From Macropodus opercularis (taxonomy: Eukaryota; Chordata; Actinopteri; Anabantiformes; Osphronemidae): DNA of 64,000 bases. A program made the position numbers and the translations under genes. The stretch spans positions 115,001 to 179,000 of the forward strand of contig CM061097.1 in the NCBI GenBank assembly GCA_030770545.1. Reading direction: 5' to 3'. This document shows positions 12,101-24,200 of the stretch, in pieces. Below the pieces are notes generated by a model. The model did not search any database and had not been told where the DNA came from. It saw only the letters and a list, made by a program, of their open reading frames with translations. Each line of letters begins with the position of its first letter. Within the stretch, counting starts at the first letter, position 1.

Positions 12101-15100
12101 GGGTTCTATTCCCAAACCTGGATCAGAGCAAGTTGGTGGTGGCACCTGGAGGGTTCAGGCTGTATAGCATGTTCAGTTAGATTTAGGGGAACACGAGGGC
12201 CAGTCAGTGGCATTGAAGAACTGCATGCACAAGCTTGGCAACGCCCTGCACCAGGAGCCAGAACCCAGGACCCGCCACTGTGTACAGTTGTTGAGTATTT
12301 TAGCGTTCAAGGAACTGCCTTCCCATCACTGGCCTGACTGCCTGGCCAGCCTGAAACCACGACTGCAGAAGAAGAACTCCTCCTGTTCTTCCTTGTTCTC
12401 TTCATGGTGTCATGGTCGGTTTTTGAGCCAATTGTCTGTGGCCAACAGATGTAAACCGTTACTTTATGGGGTTGTCTTGTTTTCTATATCACTTTTTTCA
12501 AACCGGACAGATTGAGGCCTTTTAACTGATTTGGCACTATACCATTGAAATTCCTTTAATATGAGCAGTTACACAATAACTGCATAAGCCATAACTATTA
12601 TAGTGCATGACCGTTTTAGAGTTAAGGTACTGTCAGACACTCTGTGACCTCTGACCTGTGTCTCCTAGGTAACCACCTCAACAGGCACCAAATGTTTCTC
12701 GTGTCGTTCGGCAGCAGAGCGAGACAAATGGATGGAGAACCTGAGACGAGCCGTTCATCCCAACAAAGACAACAGCAGGAGGCTGGAGAATGTGCTGACG
12801 GTGTGGGTGATTGAAGCCAAAGACCTGCCCGCAAAGAAAAGGTACGAGCACCCTAACGCTGCCAAGCCTAACCTAGATTATTGGCAGTGACAGTAGTGTT
12901 TGTGCTTCAGGTACTTCTGTGAGCTATGTCTGGACGACAGTCTTTATGCTCGGACGTCATGTAAACTGAAGACTGACAACATATTCTGGGGAGAACGCTT
13001 CGACTTTAGCAGTCTGCCGTCTATCTGCGCCATCACACTCCACCTCTATAAAGACACAGACAGAAAGAGGAAAAAGGACAAGAGCAGCTATGTTGGACTG
13101 GTCAACATCCCTGTTGCTACGGTGACTGGCAGGCAGCTAGTAGAGAAGTGGTACTCAGTGAGCACGCCCAGTACCATCCGAGGTATGTACACTGTGTTTT
13201 GTTTTGTTCTCAGCAAAATGAAACTTTTAATATCTACACTCTAAAGAAGAGGCAAAATGTACATTTATACAATTTTAAAATCATTTATAATAAAATACAA
13301 TCTGTGCTGAATAGTGGAACGAGTAAGTGCAAACAATTCATCTTCTACCGCTTATTCCCCGAAGGGGAGGCAGGGTTCACCCTGGACAGATCGCCAGTCC
13401 ATCGCAGGGCCACACATATAGACGCACAAGTCACAGTCACACCTACGGGCAATTTACGCAGTTTACCCAATTGACCTAACTGCATGTCTTTGGACTGTGG
13501 GAGGAAACCGGAGACCCCGGAGTAAACCCACGCAGACACGGGGAGAACATGCAAACTCCACACAGAAAGGCCCACGGTCGCCCCTTCTTGCTGTGAGGCG
13601 ACAGTGCTAACCACCACATCACTGTGCCGCCCATAAAAGTATATATGTATCGCAAAATAGCATCTAAAGTAAAATACCACCTGATCAAACTGAAGATATA
13701 TGATGAAGACACAAAGAGGAGCAGTTCAGAAAAAACAAAAGATGTTTAAAGACCAATAGAAGTGACATCTTCATTCCCACGGCTTTACAACCAATCAGTC
13801 CAGCAGCCCCACCCTGTGTAAGTTATATGTTTGCACTCTATTGTAAATATTGTAAATATAGTAAATTTTGCACTCTTCTGCACATTTCTGCCGTTTTGCA
13901 CTGCCTATTATCTGTATTCTGTAGCTGCTGTAACAATTGAATTTCCTCAACGTGGGATCAATAAAGGATTATCTCATTTCTTATCTTACTTCTGAATTAA
14001 CGGTAGTTTTGACTCATCTCTGAGTTCGACCTGGTTCTCCATAACAGGTTTGATTCAGCTGACATGTTCAGGTCATGAGAGCGTTAATACGAGTCTGCCT
14101 TCAGGGAAATCTTCTGTGCCGGTGGTTCGGATCAAAGCTCGCTACCAGAGCATCGTCATCCTGCCCATGGAGCAGTACAAGGAATTTGCAGAGTACATCA
14201 GCTCCAACTACCTGCTGCTCTGTAACACCCTGGAAGCCTCCATCAGCCTGAGGGCGAAGGAAGAGCTGGCTGCTGCACTCGTCCACATCCTGCACAGCAC
14301 CGGCAAAGCCAAGGTAATCACACCCACCATCCTCCACCACCCAAAGCCAAGGTAACCATGGTAACCAAACCCGCCATCCTCCACCACCCAAAGCCAAGGT
14401 AACCATGGTAACCAAACCCGCCATCCTCCACCACCCAAAGCCAAGGTAACCATGGTAACCAAACCCGCCACCCTCCACCACCCAAAGCCAAGGTAACCAT
14501 GGTAACCAAACCCGCCACCCTCCACCACCCAAAGCCAAGGTAACCATGGTAACCAAACCCGCCATCCTCCACCACCCAAAGCCAAGGTAACCATGGTAAC
14601 CAAACCCGCCACCCTCCACCACCCAAAGCCAAGGTAACCACGGTAACCAAACCCACCATCCTCCACCACCCAAAGCCAAGGTAACCATGGTAACCAAACC
14701 CACCATCCTCCACCACCCAAAGCCAAGGTAACCACACCCACCATCGTAATGAAAGCAATCCCTCTCACCTTAGCTTAATAATGATGACCTTTAACCCCTT
14801 GTTGTAGGACTTCCTGACAGATCTGATGATGTCGGAAGTTGACCGTTGTCGTGACAATGACCAGTTGATCTTCAGAGAGAACACACTGGCAACAAAAAGC
14901 ATTGAGGAATACCTGAAACTGATTGGACAGAAGTACCTGCAAGATGCCCTTGGTAATCACAACGCTGCACACTTTACTCTCTGAACCCTGTCCAAATGCT
15001 CAAATAGACAACAGGTCAACAGAAATTAAGTGGGTTAGCACTGGCTGAGAACCGTGATTAGTAAGGTGCCAGTGTGTGGTGCTGCATTTCTTTCCAACCT

Positions 15101-18100
15101 TTAGCTGAACGATGTACTGTGTAGTCTGGCCCTGGCAACCAGCAGCGATAAGTTATTAATCTCAGGTGTTGCTGTCTGGTCTGTTTGTTTTAGGTGAGTT
15201 CATTAAAGCACTGTACGAGTCTGATGAAAACTGTGAGGTCGACCCGTCTCGCTGTTCCACCTCTGACCTCGGAGAGCATCAGGCCAACCTGAGGATGTGC
15301 TGTGAACTTGCTTTTTGCAAGATCCTGGACTCCTATAGGTAAATCTGCTCAGGATGATACACATTCTGTGTCATCTTTTATTCTGAGGAGTCCTTCTTCC
15401 ACTTCTTTTGCAACACTTTTGTAAATATACTGTACTGCTAAATTATCAAACAGGGTGTTCCCCCGGGAACTGAAGGAGGTGTTTGCATCATGGCGGCAGG
15501 AGTGTGGTAGCCGGGGGCGTCCAGACATCAGCGAGCGGCTGATCAGTGCCTCATTGTTCCTGCGCTTCCTGTGTCCCGCTGTGATGTCTCCATCACTGTT
15601 TGACTTGATGCAGGAGTATCCAGACGAGCGTACGGCAAGAACCTTGACCTTGATCGCCAAGGTGATCCAGAACTTAGCCAACTTTAGCAAGTAAGTCTGG
15701 GCTCTTACTGTGAAAGAGCTGGGGAAGGGCTTTTAATTGAAGCAGGTTTAAGGCTTTTAATTTAACGAGGAGGCATAAATAATTTGACTGTGAAGGGACT
15801 GGAAGGCTATTACAGTAATAACGTTAACTAATCATGTTACCTGTGTACCTGACTGTTACCTGTGGCTGCAGGTTCGGTACTAAGGAGGAGTACATGCTGT
15901 TTATGAACGACTTCGTGGAGCGGCAGTGGAGCAGCATGCAGCGCTTCCTGCAGGAGATCTCAAACCCAGATGGGCTGAACCACACTGCTGGCTTTGATGG
16001 GTATATTGACCTCGGGAGAGAGCTGTCTAGTCTGCACACACTGCTTACTGAGCTTGACCAGGTAACAGCAGAACAGGTCACATATGAGGGCAGGTAAGAT
16101 CTTCCCCCTTTAACACCTGTGTCTGTCTCCAGTCCTGCCTGTCGAAGCTCGGCCCTCTTCCTCGGATCCTCAGAGACGTCTCTGCAGCTCTGGTTAACCC
16201 AGGGGGCCTGGGTAATCCTGGGGCCGTCTCCTCTCCAGAGCCACAGCGGGTGTTGGCTCCACCCCCTCTGTCTCCACCCCCTCTGTCTCCACCCTTGTCT
16301 CCTCCCTGTAATCCCTCCATTGGCCTGCAGGGTGGCATTGGGCTGGATGGAGGGTTAGCATCAGCAATATATAAGCACAAACCAGTAGACACAACTCCAC
16401 TGTCCATTCATGGATTCATACATGTAGATGAAATGATGTCAGATAATCAGTGATGATCATGAATCATTCAGCTGTAAATTCAGTGAGTGATTGTAAATCC
16501 ACACACACACACACACACACACACCAGGAGGTGATAACATAAGAGCTCTACATGTACATGTATTCAATTCCCTTCTGCCAATACAATTTATACTGTAATA
16601 GTAATAATTACATCATATTGTCATGATCCATACATTGAAAAATACCCCGTGATCATGACTGTCCTTTGAGATCTGCTGCTGGTTCTGACTTTGTGTTTGT
16701 GCTGGCTCTTATGGACCGACTGGCTCTCTGTGTTTGCAGTGTGGTGGATTTTACCAGACTTCCGTCTCCAACTCCTGAAAACAAAGATTTATTTTTTGTC
16801 ACCAAAGGATCCAGTTTGCAGCCCACATCAGGTGACACTTGACTTGATCTTTATGTAGAATCACTCAGGGCATTTGACCTCTGACCCTTTGCTATTGATG
16901 TCATTTTCTGCAGGCCTGCAGGGCTCTCCCGCTCCAAGCTCTTCCTACTCAGAACCCAATGAGAATGAGGCAGCCTTTGAGATGAATAATGGGGCCCGGA
17001 GGGATGGGATGGAGCTGACCAATGAGAGTCGTAGCCTGTCTCTGGTTGACCTACAGGACTCCTCGCCTAGTGATGGCCTTGACGACAGCCAATGGCAGCG
17101 TAGGACGGGGCTACTCCCCCTGTCCTTCCAGAACCCTGTGTATCACATGACCACCACATCTCCTCGGCAACCACAGCAACAGCAGGATGCCACGCCGTCA
17201 GATGGGTCGGCAGGGTCGCAGGGAAATGCAGACACCATGGCAACCAAGCCAGCATTTCTCACCCAGATGTCTGTCGGGCTCGGCGGTGGGGAGAGGGGGG
17301 AGCGGATGTCAGCCATGTCGAGCAGCAGCAGCGGAGAAGAGTACTCCAGGCGGGCGCTGTCCCTCACCGAGACTCTCACAGGTGACTTGGTCTGGATGCG
17401 GAGCCACTAAATAACTTCACACAAAACCAGTTCCAGCAGTGACACAATTAACATGCGTCAGTGACATGTGACATAAGTAACAAGGATTCCATCTTCTGCT
17501 TAGGACATAACTAAAACGCTTACTCATGATGTCACACCGTTGTTGTCCCTGTCCACCTTCCTCAGGTACCTCAGGGGCCCCTCGTCAGAATTCCTCAGGT
17601 CCTCAAAGACGCATTGATCAGCCCCCTCCCCCGAACTCTGCTCCCCCAGGACCTCCTCGAGGCCGGACTCCTCCCAGCATGCTCAGTGGTGGCGGTGGGG
17701 GCTCTGCCTATCCTCCCCGTCCGACCTCTGGCAGCATGATGTCTTCGAGCCCTGACTGGCCAAGTGGCCAATCACGGCTCAGACAGACATCATCGTCATC
17801 TAAAGGAGACAGCCCTGAGAAACAGCGAACTGCTGCCAAGGTAACCAACCTGTTACCATGGTGACATCTGCTCCGGTGGACAGTATCGAGAGGGAGGGGC
17901 CATAGATTAACAGTGTATTTGATGTTGACGTTGACACTATTCATTGGATTACCTGTGTGTTTTTTCAGGCACCGTCTCCCTGTGCGCTGGATCGGACCGC
18001 AGCCTGGCTCCTCAACATGAACTCGGCCTCGTCCTATGGCGAGACAGAGGAAGATCGTCATGACGATGCCCTCATCGACAAGGTAGGAACCATGCGTCCA

Positions 18101-18909
18101 GGATTTTCTCAATATCCAAATAAAGGATGAGTCTGCTCTGAGTTAACTAGAACCTCTCGTGAACACACCTGCACAATGCTGTGACACATAGTGTGTGTGT
18201 GTGTTTAGTACCAGCAGGAGATTGCGTTGCTGCAGGAGAAGTTACGAGTTGCTGCATTACGTCAGGAAGAATGTGAAACCCGCCTGATGGTTCAGGATCA
18301 GCAGAACCAACGCATGCTGCAGGAGTACCAGGTCTGTTTGTCACCTGATCCTCCTCATTCATACAGGTGTCATGTGACTCAGCTAGACCAATGGGACTGT
18401 GTGTTTCAGACTCGGTTGGAGGACACAGAGAGCAGACTGAGGAGACTGCAGGATGACAAAGACCTCCAGATGAACAGCATCATCAGCAGGTGTGGACACC
18501 TGTACAGCTGTCTGTGTTCTTCTACAACTGGACACCTGTCTGTCTGCTAACGGTCTCACCTGTGCAGGTTGATGGCAGTGGAGGAGGAGCTGAAGAAGGA
18601 CCACTCTGACATGCAGGCCGTGGTTGACTCCAAACAGAAGATCATAGAGGCACAGGTACCTGTCTGTTTGTGCCATCACTGCCCTCACCTCTTCTCTCTG
18701 TCTCACCTGTCTCTTTGTCTTACCTATCTGTCTCTCAGGAAAAGAGAATAGCGAGTCTTGATGCTGCCAACACTCGCCTGATGGCAGCTCTGACCCAGCT
18801 GAAGGAGCGGTATGCGGTGACATCACAGAGAAACGGTCTGTCTCCTAGCAACACATCATCACTGCAGATCACTGAGAATGGGGAGTTTCGTAACTCTGGC
18901 AACTGCTGA
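6149..18909 (+). CDS. dab2ip: DAB2-interacting protein (Ras GTPase-activating protein), 25 exons
   Basis: Scaffold and RasGAP of the SynGAP/RASAL2/DAB2IP family, acting at membranes on Ras, TNF-ASK1 and PI3K signalling. Exons: 6149-6183, 6286-6409, 6467-6539, 6927-7045, 7120-7222, 7292-7345, 8773-8849, 9283-9392, 11703-11847, 12669-12841, 12911-13182, 14105-14313, 14808-14952, 15194-15338, 15454-15690, 15872-16061, 16133-16353, 16740-16831, 16914-17381, 17566-17840, 17969-18082, 18209-18331, 18410-18489, 18568-18655, 18739-18909; 1280 codons. PH about 63-337, C2 about 330-430, GAP about 440-737 with arginine finger in LIFRENTLATK (about R521) and LISASLFLRFLCPA. Then LPSPTPENKDLFFVT, a proline-rich segment with RRIDQPPPP, and a C-terminal coiled coil ending ITENGEFRNSGNC, which identifies DAB2IP rather than RASAL2 or SYNGAP1. 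In-frame TAA at 6131 precedes the start. The first two exons and the 54-nt exon at 7292 are phase-consistent but less certain; an alternative ATG is at 6479 (GGCCATGG). The donor at 16354 (GTTAGC) is weak. Confidence 0.93.
8150..8275 (+). repeat. Dispersed teleost repeat tail (GGCGCTATATAAATA type)
   Basis: Contains AAAGTGCCTTGAGATAACTG, GAATTGGCGCTATATAAATA and a short (GAATA)n run, the recurring 3' end of a very common teleost dispersed repeat. It lies in the dab2ip intron 7346-8772. I recognise nothing else in that intron apart from a short (ATT)n run near 8535. Confidence 0.6.
9600..10041 (+). promoter_or_regulatory. dab2ip: Possible internal dab2ip promoter and non-coding first exon
   Basis: Inside the intron 9393-11702 is a purine-rich, AG-repeat-bearing segment that ends in ATGCTCG followed by a good donor (GTGAGT at 10057). 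Spliced to the exon at 11703 it would give a four-codon upstream frame (ATG CTC GGT GTG TGA) whose stop overlaps the in-frame ATG at 11710 (TGATG). Translation from 11710 would give a protein starting MRRLRCGSQESLLS, comparable to the short human DAB2IP start before SHESLLS. The evidence is only the donor and known isoform practice; there is no transcript support. Confidence 0.3.
10980..11330 (+). repeat. Dispersed teleost repeat fragment
   Basis: Carries TGGAGGTTTCTTCTGTTAG, GTGAAGTGTCTTGAGACAAC and CTTGGTGGCGTAGAAATAAA, a diverged full-length-looking copy of the family whose tail is at 8150-8275. Related pieces are at 23570-23700 and, in reverse, at 42190-42450. The rest of this intron, 9393-11702, shows nothing else I recognise. 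Confidence 0.6.
13335..13635 (+). repeat. Dispersed teleost repeat, 'catcttctaccgctta' family
   Basis: Begins TTCATCTTCTACCGCTTATT, continues CACCCTGGACAGATCGCCAG, GTCTTTGGACTGTGGGAGG, GAGAACATGCAAACTCCACA and ends CACTGTGCCGCCC. I recognise this as an abundant dispersed repeat of fish genomes; it is non-coding here. It lies in the dab2ip intron 13183-14104. A fragment of the same family at 33998-34080 holds the left end that is partly missing here. Confidence 0.8.
13815..13985 (+). repeat. Retroposon 3' tail, copy C
   Basis: AT-rich with repeated TTGTAAATA and TTTGCACTCTTCTGCACA, ending GAATTTCCTCAACGTGGGATCAATAAAGGATTATCT in short (quoted in part: CGTGGGATCAATAAAGG). It is a diverged relative of the elements at 1057-1330 and 2008-2231, immediately after the previous repeat in the same dab2ip intron. 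Confidence 0.6.
14304..14735 (+). repeat. 47-bp minisatellite that copies the dab2ip exon end and splice donor
   Basis: About nine direct units of 47 bp starting at the last bases of the exon ending 14313 (GGCAAAGCCAAG, donor GTAATC). Each unit carries AAAGCCAAGGTAAC, that is the final exon codons plus a functional-looking donor, then CATGGTAACC and CATCCTCCACCACCC with small substitutions. The true exon boundary is fixed by protein homology: the next exon at 14808 begins DFLTDLMMSEVD in phase 0. The antisense strand is open in three frames for 146-201 codons purely because of the repeat. Confidence 0.9.
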
Positions 18910-20524
18910 GTCAGCTCTGATTGGCTGTGACTGCAGAGAGAGGGAGTAGCTTATCTGCATGACATACAAGGTGGTCGGACCTAATTGCAGACCCTGTATT
19001 TTATTTATTTATTTTTTATCCAAGCAACTAGTGCTGTTGTGTTTATCATCTGTCAATCAACCAACAAATCAGATGTGATTCCATCCCTGTTGCTAGGTTA
19101 CGCCACCATCTGTTTTGTTTTGCATGTTTCCTCCTGCAGTCTGACATCATATCCTGGTCCTCATTTGTACTCTCTGGTCAGTCCTGGAAATACAACAATC
19201 ATCAGTTTGACCCCTGCAACAAGTCCATCTGTGGCTCTGGGACTACTGGAGCATCTCTTGCCTAACTAGAACCCATCTAAGGATCAGACTGATCACAACT
19301 CCTTTAGTTCACGTTACAGTATGTGGCTCTGGTCACACTGGGTTACCTTTAATTATCTGTGGTTCTTGTTTTGATCAGAAATGTAAAAAAGCTTTTATTA
19401 AAGTGAGGGACCTCAGCAGGAGCTCGGAGCTGTTCGTATCTATCATTTTAGATCGTGTGCATCTGTGTGTGCAGAGACAGGTTCTGGTTCACCCAGTTTA
19501 GCACAAATACTGGAAGCAACTTGCAGAACAAAGGTTGTGCTGAATAGTGATCTTTTCCACTCTGAGCTTCCATAGAGTTGATCTGGTTCAGAGGCCATGT
19601 TGGGACATTAGTTTGTGTTGTTTCAAACAATTCTGATTTTAATGTTAACATCAAATTTTATTGTAAAACAGCAAAAGATCTTTAAATTGTGATCGTTTGT
19701 GAACACGTCTGCCGTCTGTACAGACTAGACTCTACTGATCTTCTCTCTGCTGTCCACAGTCTCTGTTCTTCTGTATTTATGAGAAACTTTTCATTCCTGT
19801 TCTTGTTATTTATGAACATAAGTATTTATAAAGAGAGATGCTCCAATAAACTATAACATCTGTTGCCATGGCAACGAGTGGCAGTTTTCTTTCTGGCAAA
19901 AGTCGTGAATGTTACAGTCCAGCGAAGGTCGGTGGTTCAGATCCTTCTGTGGCTGGGTCACTCACATCAGGCTCTGAACGAGCTGTCCTAAGAATTTTAA
20001 AGAGAATAATGACGTATATTGTTTAATTTCTGCCAGAAATATGCTCCTATTAGTGTCCTAACAAATTAAAAACAAGTTGTCATATGTTGGAGAACCACGG
20101 ACATGTACTAAAACCACAGACAAGAGGAAATGAACCTGTGGATTCCTGGTGTCCAGACAACAGAAGCATGTTCTTCAGATCTGTATTTCACACATCAAGG
20201 CCATTGAGATCGGATGAGATGCAGGGACCTAAGTGACAGGTTCTGGTTCTGGTGGAGAGGTTGGATGTTGGTCCCCTGTGGAGCCAGTGGCATAAAATCC
20301 TGTGTCATCAACGTTATCACAATGACAACAGAGAAACTGGTTCCTGGACAGAGTCAAATGCCTATAGTCCAAGCTCTTACTTTGAAATTATATTCGAGAT
20401 TATATTTTATTTTGAAAGTCCCTCCCCATTTGTATTGTAGCTTGACGCGGTCAGCTGTTAAGATCGGAACATGTCAGTAAACCGGTAACTACCCGGGTTT
20501 GGACGTGGTTCGTGGACTCTGACA
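18910..20524. other. dab2ip 3' UTR and dab2ip-fhip2b intergenic region
   Basis: The dab2ip 3' UTR runs to about 19870, judged by AATAAA at 19845-19850. The remaining 650 bp should contain the fhip2b promoter. No coding exon, RNA gene or clear core promoter is seen. Confidence 0.6.
19845..19850 (+). terminator. dab2ip: Polyadenylation signal of dab2ip
   Basis: AATAAA about 940 bp after the dab2ip stop, in CCAATAAACTATAACATCTG, followed by a TGTTG-rich stretch suitable as a downstream element. It is the first AATAAA after the stop. Confidence 0.6.
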
Positions 20525-21165
20525 ATGGAGACGTTCAGTAAGCTAACGACTATGCTGCTGCACGCGCTAGAGACGGTGGGTTAGCAGCTGTTAGCAGCTG
20601 TTAGCAGCTGTTAGCAGGCTAGCTTCTGTTAGCCAAAGTTAGTAACCTGTGCGTGAGACGGACGCACGGACGCTGTAAACAAAGTCAGTCTACCAGGACT
20701 TATTCACTGAACAGGCTGATTGTTGTTAAAGTTCAGTTTCTGGTGAGCTGGCCTGGGACCAGTTAACCCAGTCCGACCAGTTCAGCTGCGAAGCTGCTTT
20801 TTCCCAAATAATTCGGGGCTGTGGCGTATTTAAAACGTTTGTGTGTCCGTGCGTGTCCGTCATGTCTGACTTTAGTTTTACAGAACCGTCCTTTGCTCTC
20901 GAGATTCCGAGCGTCCGGTTCTGATACGTCGTGTTGTGCCTGTGTGTGTCAGAGGGAACCTGCGGTAAATCTGCTGGACGCCTTCATCGATCACTGGAAG
21001 TCAGTCACCAACTATTACATCCAGACAACAGGTGAGCAGCTTAGCGGCACAGTAGCTGAACAGGAATCTGCTTATTTACGCGCCTGTCTGTCCGGCAGCG
21101 TTAGAAGCGAGTGATCGACATTATTCTCATGCTACTGCAACATTTGGTGCAGACCTGATCAGACC

Positions 21166-21205
<40 letters not shown>

Positions 21206-24200
21206 CGTGCGCAGACGACAGCAGACCTGTCAGACAGACGGACATCCCATGGCGCCTCAGGCAGATGTTGGATATTCTGCTGTATGAGGAGAAACAACAG
21301 GTAATGTCCCCCCTCCTCCCTCCTTCTCTCTGTTGTCGTGGTGACTGACATGTTTACTTGATGAAATGATGCAGGCTGTGGAGGAGACAGGTGTGTGTCT
21401 GGAGTATCTGCTGCAGCACAAACTGCTGGAGACTCTGTGCACTCTGGGAAAAGCTCAGGTAACGTTTCCTTTAGTTCACCTTCGTCTGTCATTAAAACTT
21501 TTTTCTCTAGATTCATGAGGTTCGTCACCTCTGCCGCTCCTCTTGCTTTTTCCACACTCGACATCTACTTCTTTGTCACCTAATTTTCTTGTTCAGTCAC
21601 CATCTATCAAATATCTCATGGTGCTACAACAGTCCTCAGCTTGAACGTCACTGGAGTCCTGCCACAAATCTGAGAAATTTGAAGAGCTTGTGTCTTGTGA
21701 TGCCAACTGTAGTGACTGGCTGACAGCAGGGGTGACTGGCAGCTCTGCCTTGTCTTACCATCGCGCCGAGCCCAGCTCTTCATTTCACAACTTGGTAACT
21801 CATTCCTAGCTAACGTAACAGATATGTAACAGGCTGCCTTAGTCTGATGTGTTGCACATTCCCTGCATCCTGACAGTTCAGAGACTGGCGGACAGACCTA
21901 CGTCTGTGTTGGAGGAGCAATGACGCCTTCACTGATGCTGTGTCATCACTTTGACTTTGATTCTGTGGTTTGACGGTTTTATGTGGGGACATTTTATTAT
22001 TCTTTACTATACATGTTTTCACCATCAGTATTTAGCTTGTGTGAGCTCGTTGACTGAACCGAGCTGTTAAAACGCGCCGTCCATGTTCCAGTTGAATCCA
22101 TTTTGATGGACATTGTAATATGAAGCACAGCTCTGTTACAGATTTGCTCCCACAAACACACTCGTTGTTGTTTAAGTAGTGTCAGATGACTGGATGTGAC
22201 AGCAGACCATTCACTAATGACCTCCTCCGTCCTCCTCAGTATCCTCCAGGGATGTCCCAGCAGGTCCTTGTGTTTTTCACTAAGCTTTTGTCTCAGATGC
22301 AGAAACCTCTGCTGCACCTGAGCAGCATCTTCAGACCTGTTCAGGTAAGCTGTGTCATTTCCACCACTGACTGAAGGTTTCTACAGTAACGATGTCATGT
22401 GACTCCACTGATGATGTCACTTTGCGACAACCCACAGAAGTTAATTCGTCTCTGTGGGCTTCCTGGTTCCCAAACAGAAAAGGAGGAAGTGAGCTTCCTA
22501 TTGGTCATCTGCTCCAAAGTCAACCAGGATCCACACACTCTTAAATGCGTCTTAGAGGTAACCAGCAGCTACCAACCGTCAGACTGCTTGTACCAACATC
22601 TGACCAACCTTAATCAACCTGGAGCACTAGATAAAATGTAACATTACTAAACTGTGTTCACGGCTGTTCATCTACAGGAATCGGTGATCGCTGATTCCTG
22701 TAGCCGAGAAAAGATATTGATGAACTGAGTGACATGAAAACAGCTACTAACTAAAATCTAGCAGACGTTCAGCATCCGGTGAATGAAACTGTAGAAGTGG
22801 GGACATCTGAGGAAGTTCCTGCCAACCTCACCAAGAGCTGTTTAATGGTCACCGTGGCAACGGCAACAGAGCATCGCTAGCCCTCTTCTCTCGCTTCTTT
22901 GGGGCCCTAACCCTGCGCTCAACTCTGTTCATTGTGACAGTTTCTCGTTTGTGTTTTTGTTCCTGTTAGTTGACGTCAGATTGTAAGTTCATGCACCTTG
23001 GCCAGGACTCAGCTGAGGAACTGAGCAACTACATTACAAACTAACACAGTCACTGACGTCCAGCTGTTCAGTAACTCACCTGTTGATGGGTTAGTCCCGC
23101 TGTGGTTCTGTCTTATCAGATTGTGGATCGACCAGCAGCCCGGACCACAGCCAACAACGGGCCAGAAGCTCCTTGCAGCCAATCGGAGCCGTCGGCCTCC
23201 AGTCTTGTCCATTCAGAGTGTAGTCTGCTGTCTGCTCTGCTGCAGCTCACGAACAGTCAGGTCAGTTACCTGGTTTACTGTTGGCGACTACAGTCTCAAA
23301 GCTTTGTTGGGTTATGTATTTGAGAAACGGACTTTGAATTTGTAATAGACGTGACATCATTCAGGACAGCGTTGTATGGGCTTTGTATGGGGTCTCCCTG
23401 TGCCTGGTCAGATGCCAAAGCTACATGTAGGACAAGCATAGCATAACTAGTCCAGATGACGCGGGTCCGTAATCTTGAATGAAGGGTTCACTCAGGAATT
23501 AGATCCTGACCATAGCTGCTGGTCCGACTGTCCAGCTGTTCTTTTGTCTCTATGCCTCAGCCCAACCAGTCGCCCACATTGAGCCTGGCTCTGCTGGAGG
23601 TTTCTTTCTCAAAAGGAAGTTTTTCCTCTTCACTGTTGCTGTTAAATTTTAATCAAAATGTGTCAATTGAAATAAAAAGGAATTGCTTGATTTTGTAATT
23701 TTTTTTAATTGCTTGCCCGTTTTCTGTATAGTGTCTGTGAGAGTTTAGATCTTACTTTGTAAGGTGAATTCGGTGGAACCTTCTGTCTCCTCAGAGGGGA
23801 TCCGTGTGTGTCAAGGCCCACGAAGGCCTCCTGCTGCTCTCTGGTCTGCAGCCTGCGTGTTCAGGGAAAATTCTGAGTGATCAAACACAGCTGGGACAGC
23901 TGCTGGTTGGGAAACTGCTGGAGCTTTATTCCCTGCTGCCTCTGGAGAGCCTGGATTCTGGACAGGCCCAGAACTGGCCTCAGGTGTCATGGAGGTACAT
24001 GCACACACTGAAGACACACAGTCCAAAGGCTGCAGGCATCAGGTCTGATGGAGAGCAGCAGCACAGTCATGGGTCGCTGATGCCTCACTGGGTGTGTGGC
24101 ACATTTCCCCAACTATGTTGGTAAACTGATTTCAGGTAGATTTCAAAGTCATTACAGGCAACATGGCTAAAGAATGTGGAGAGAGACTGGACGGTTCGTT

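Noticed and set aside
11926..12515. 84- and 102-codon + strand frames in a dab2ip intron as a transposase relic
   Set aside because: No catalytic or DNA-binding motif could be recognised.
14101..14768. 146-201 codon antisense frames with Trp/Val/Gly repeats
   Set aside because: They come from the 47-bp minisatellite, open in several frames at once.
16082..16453. Continuous dab2ip frame past 16353 to a stop at 16453 as an early-ending isoform
   Set aside because: Homology resumes at 16740 (VVDFTRLPSPTPENKD) and a phase-2 donor at 16354, though weak, joins the two. An alternative end cannot be excluded.
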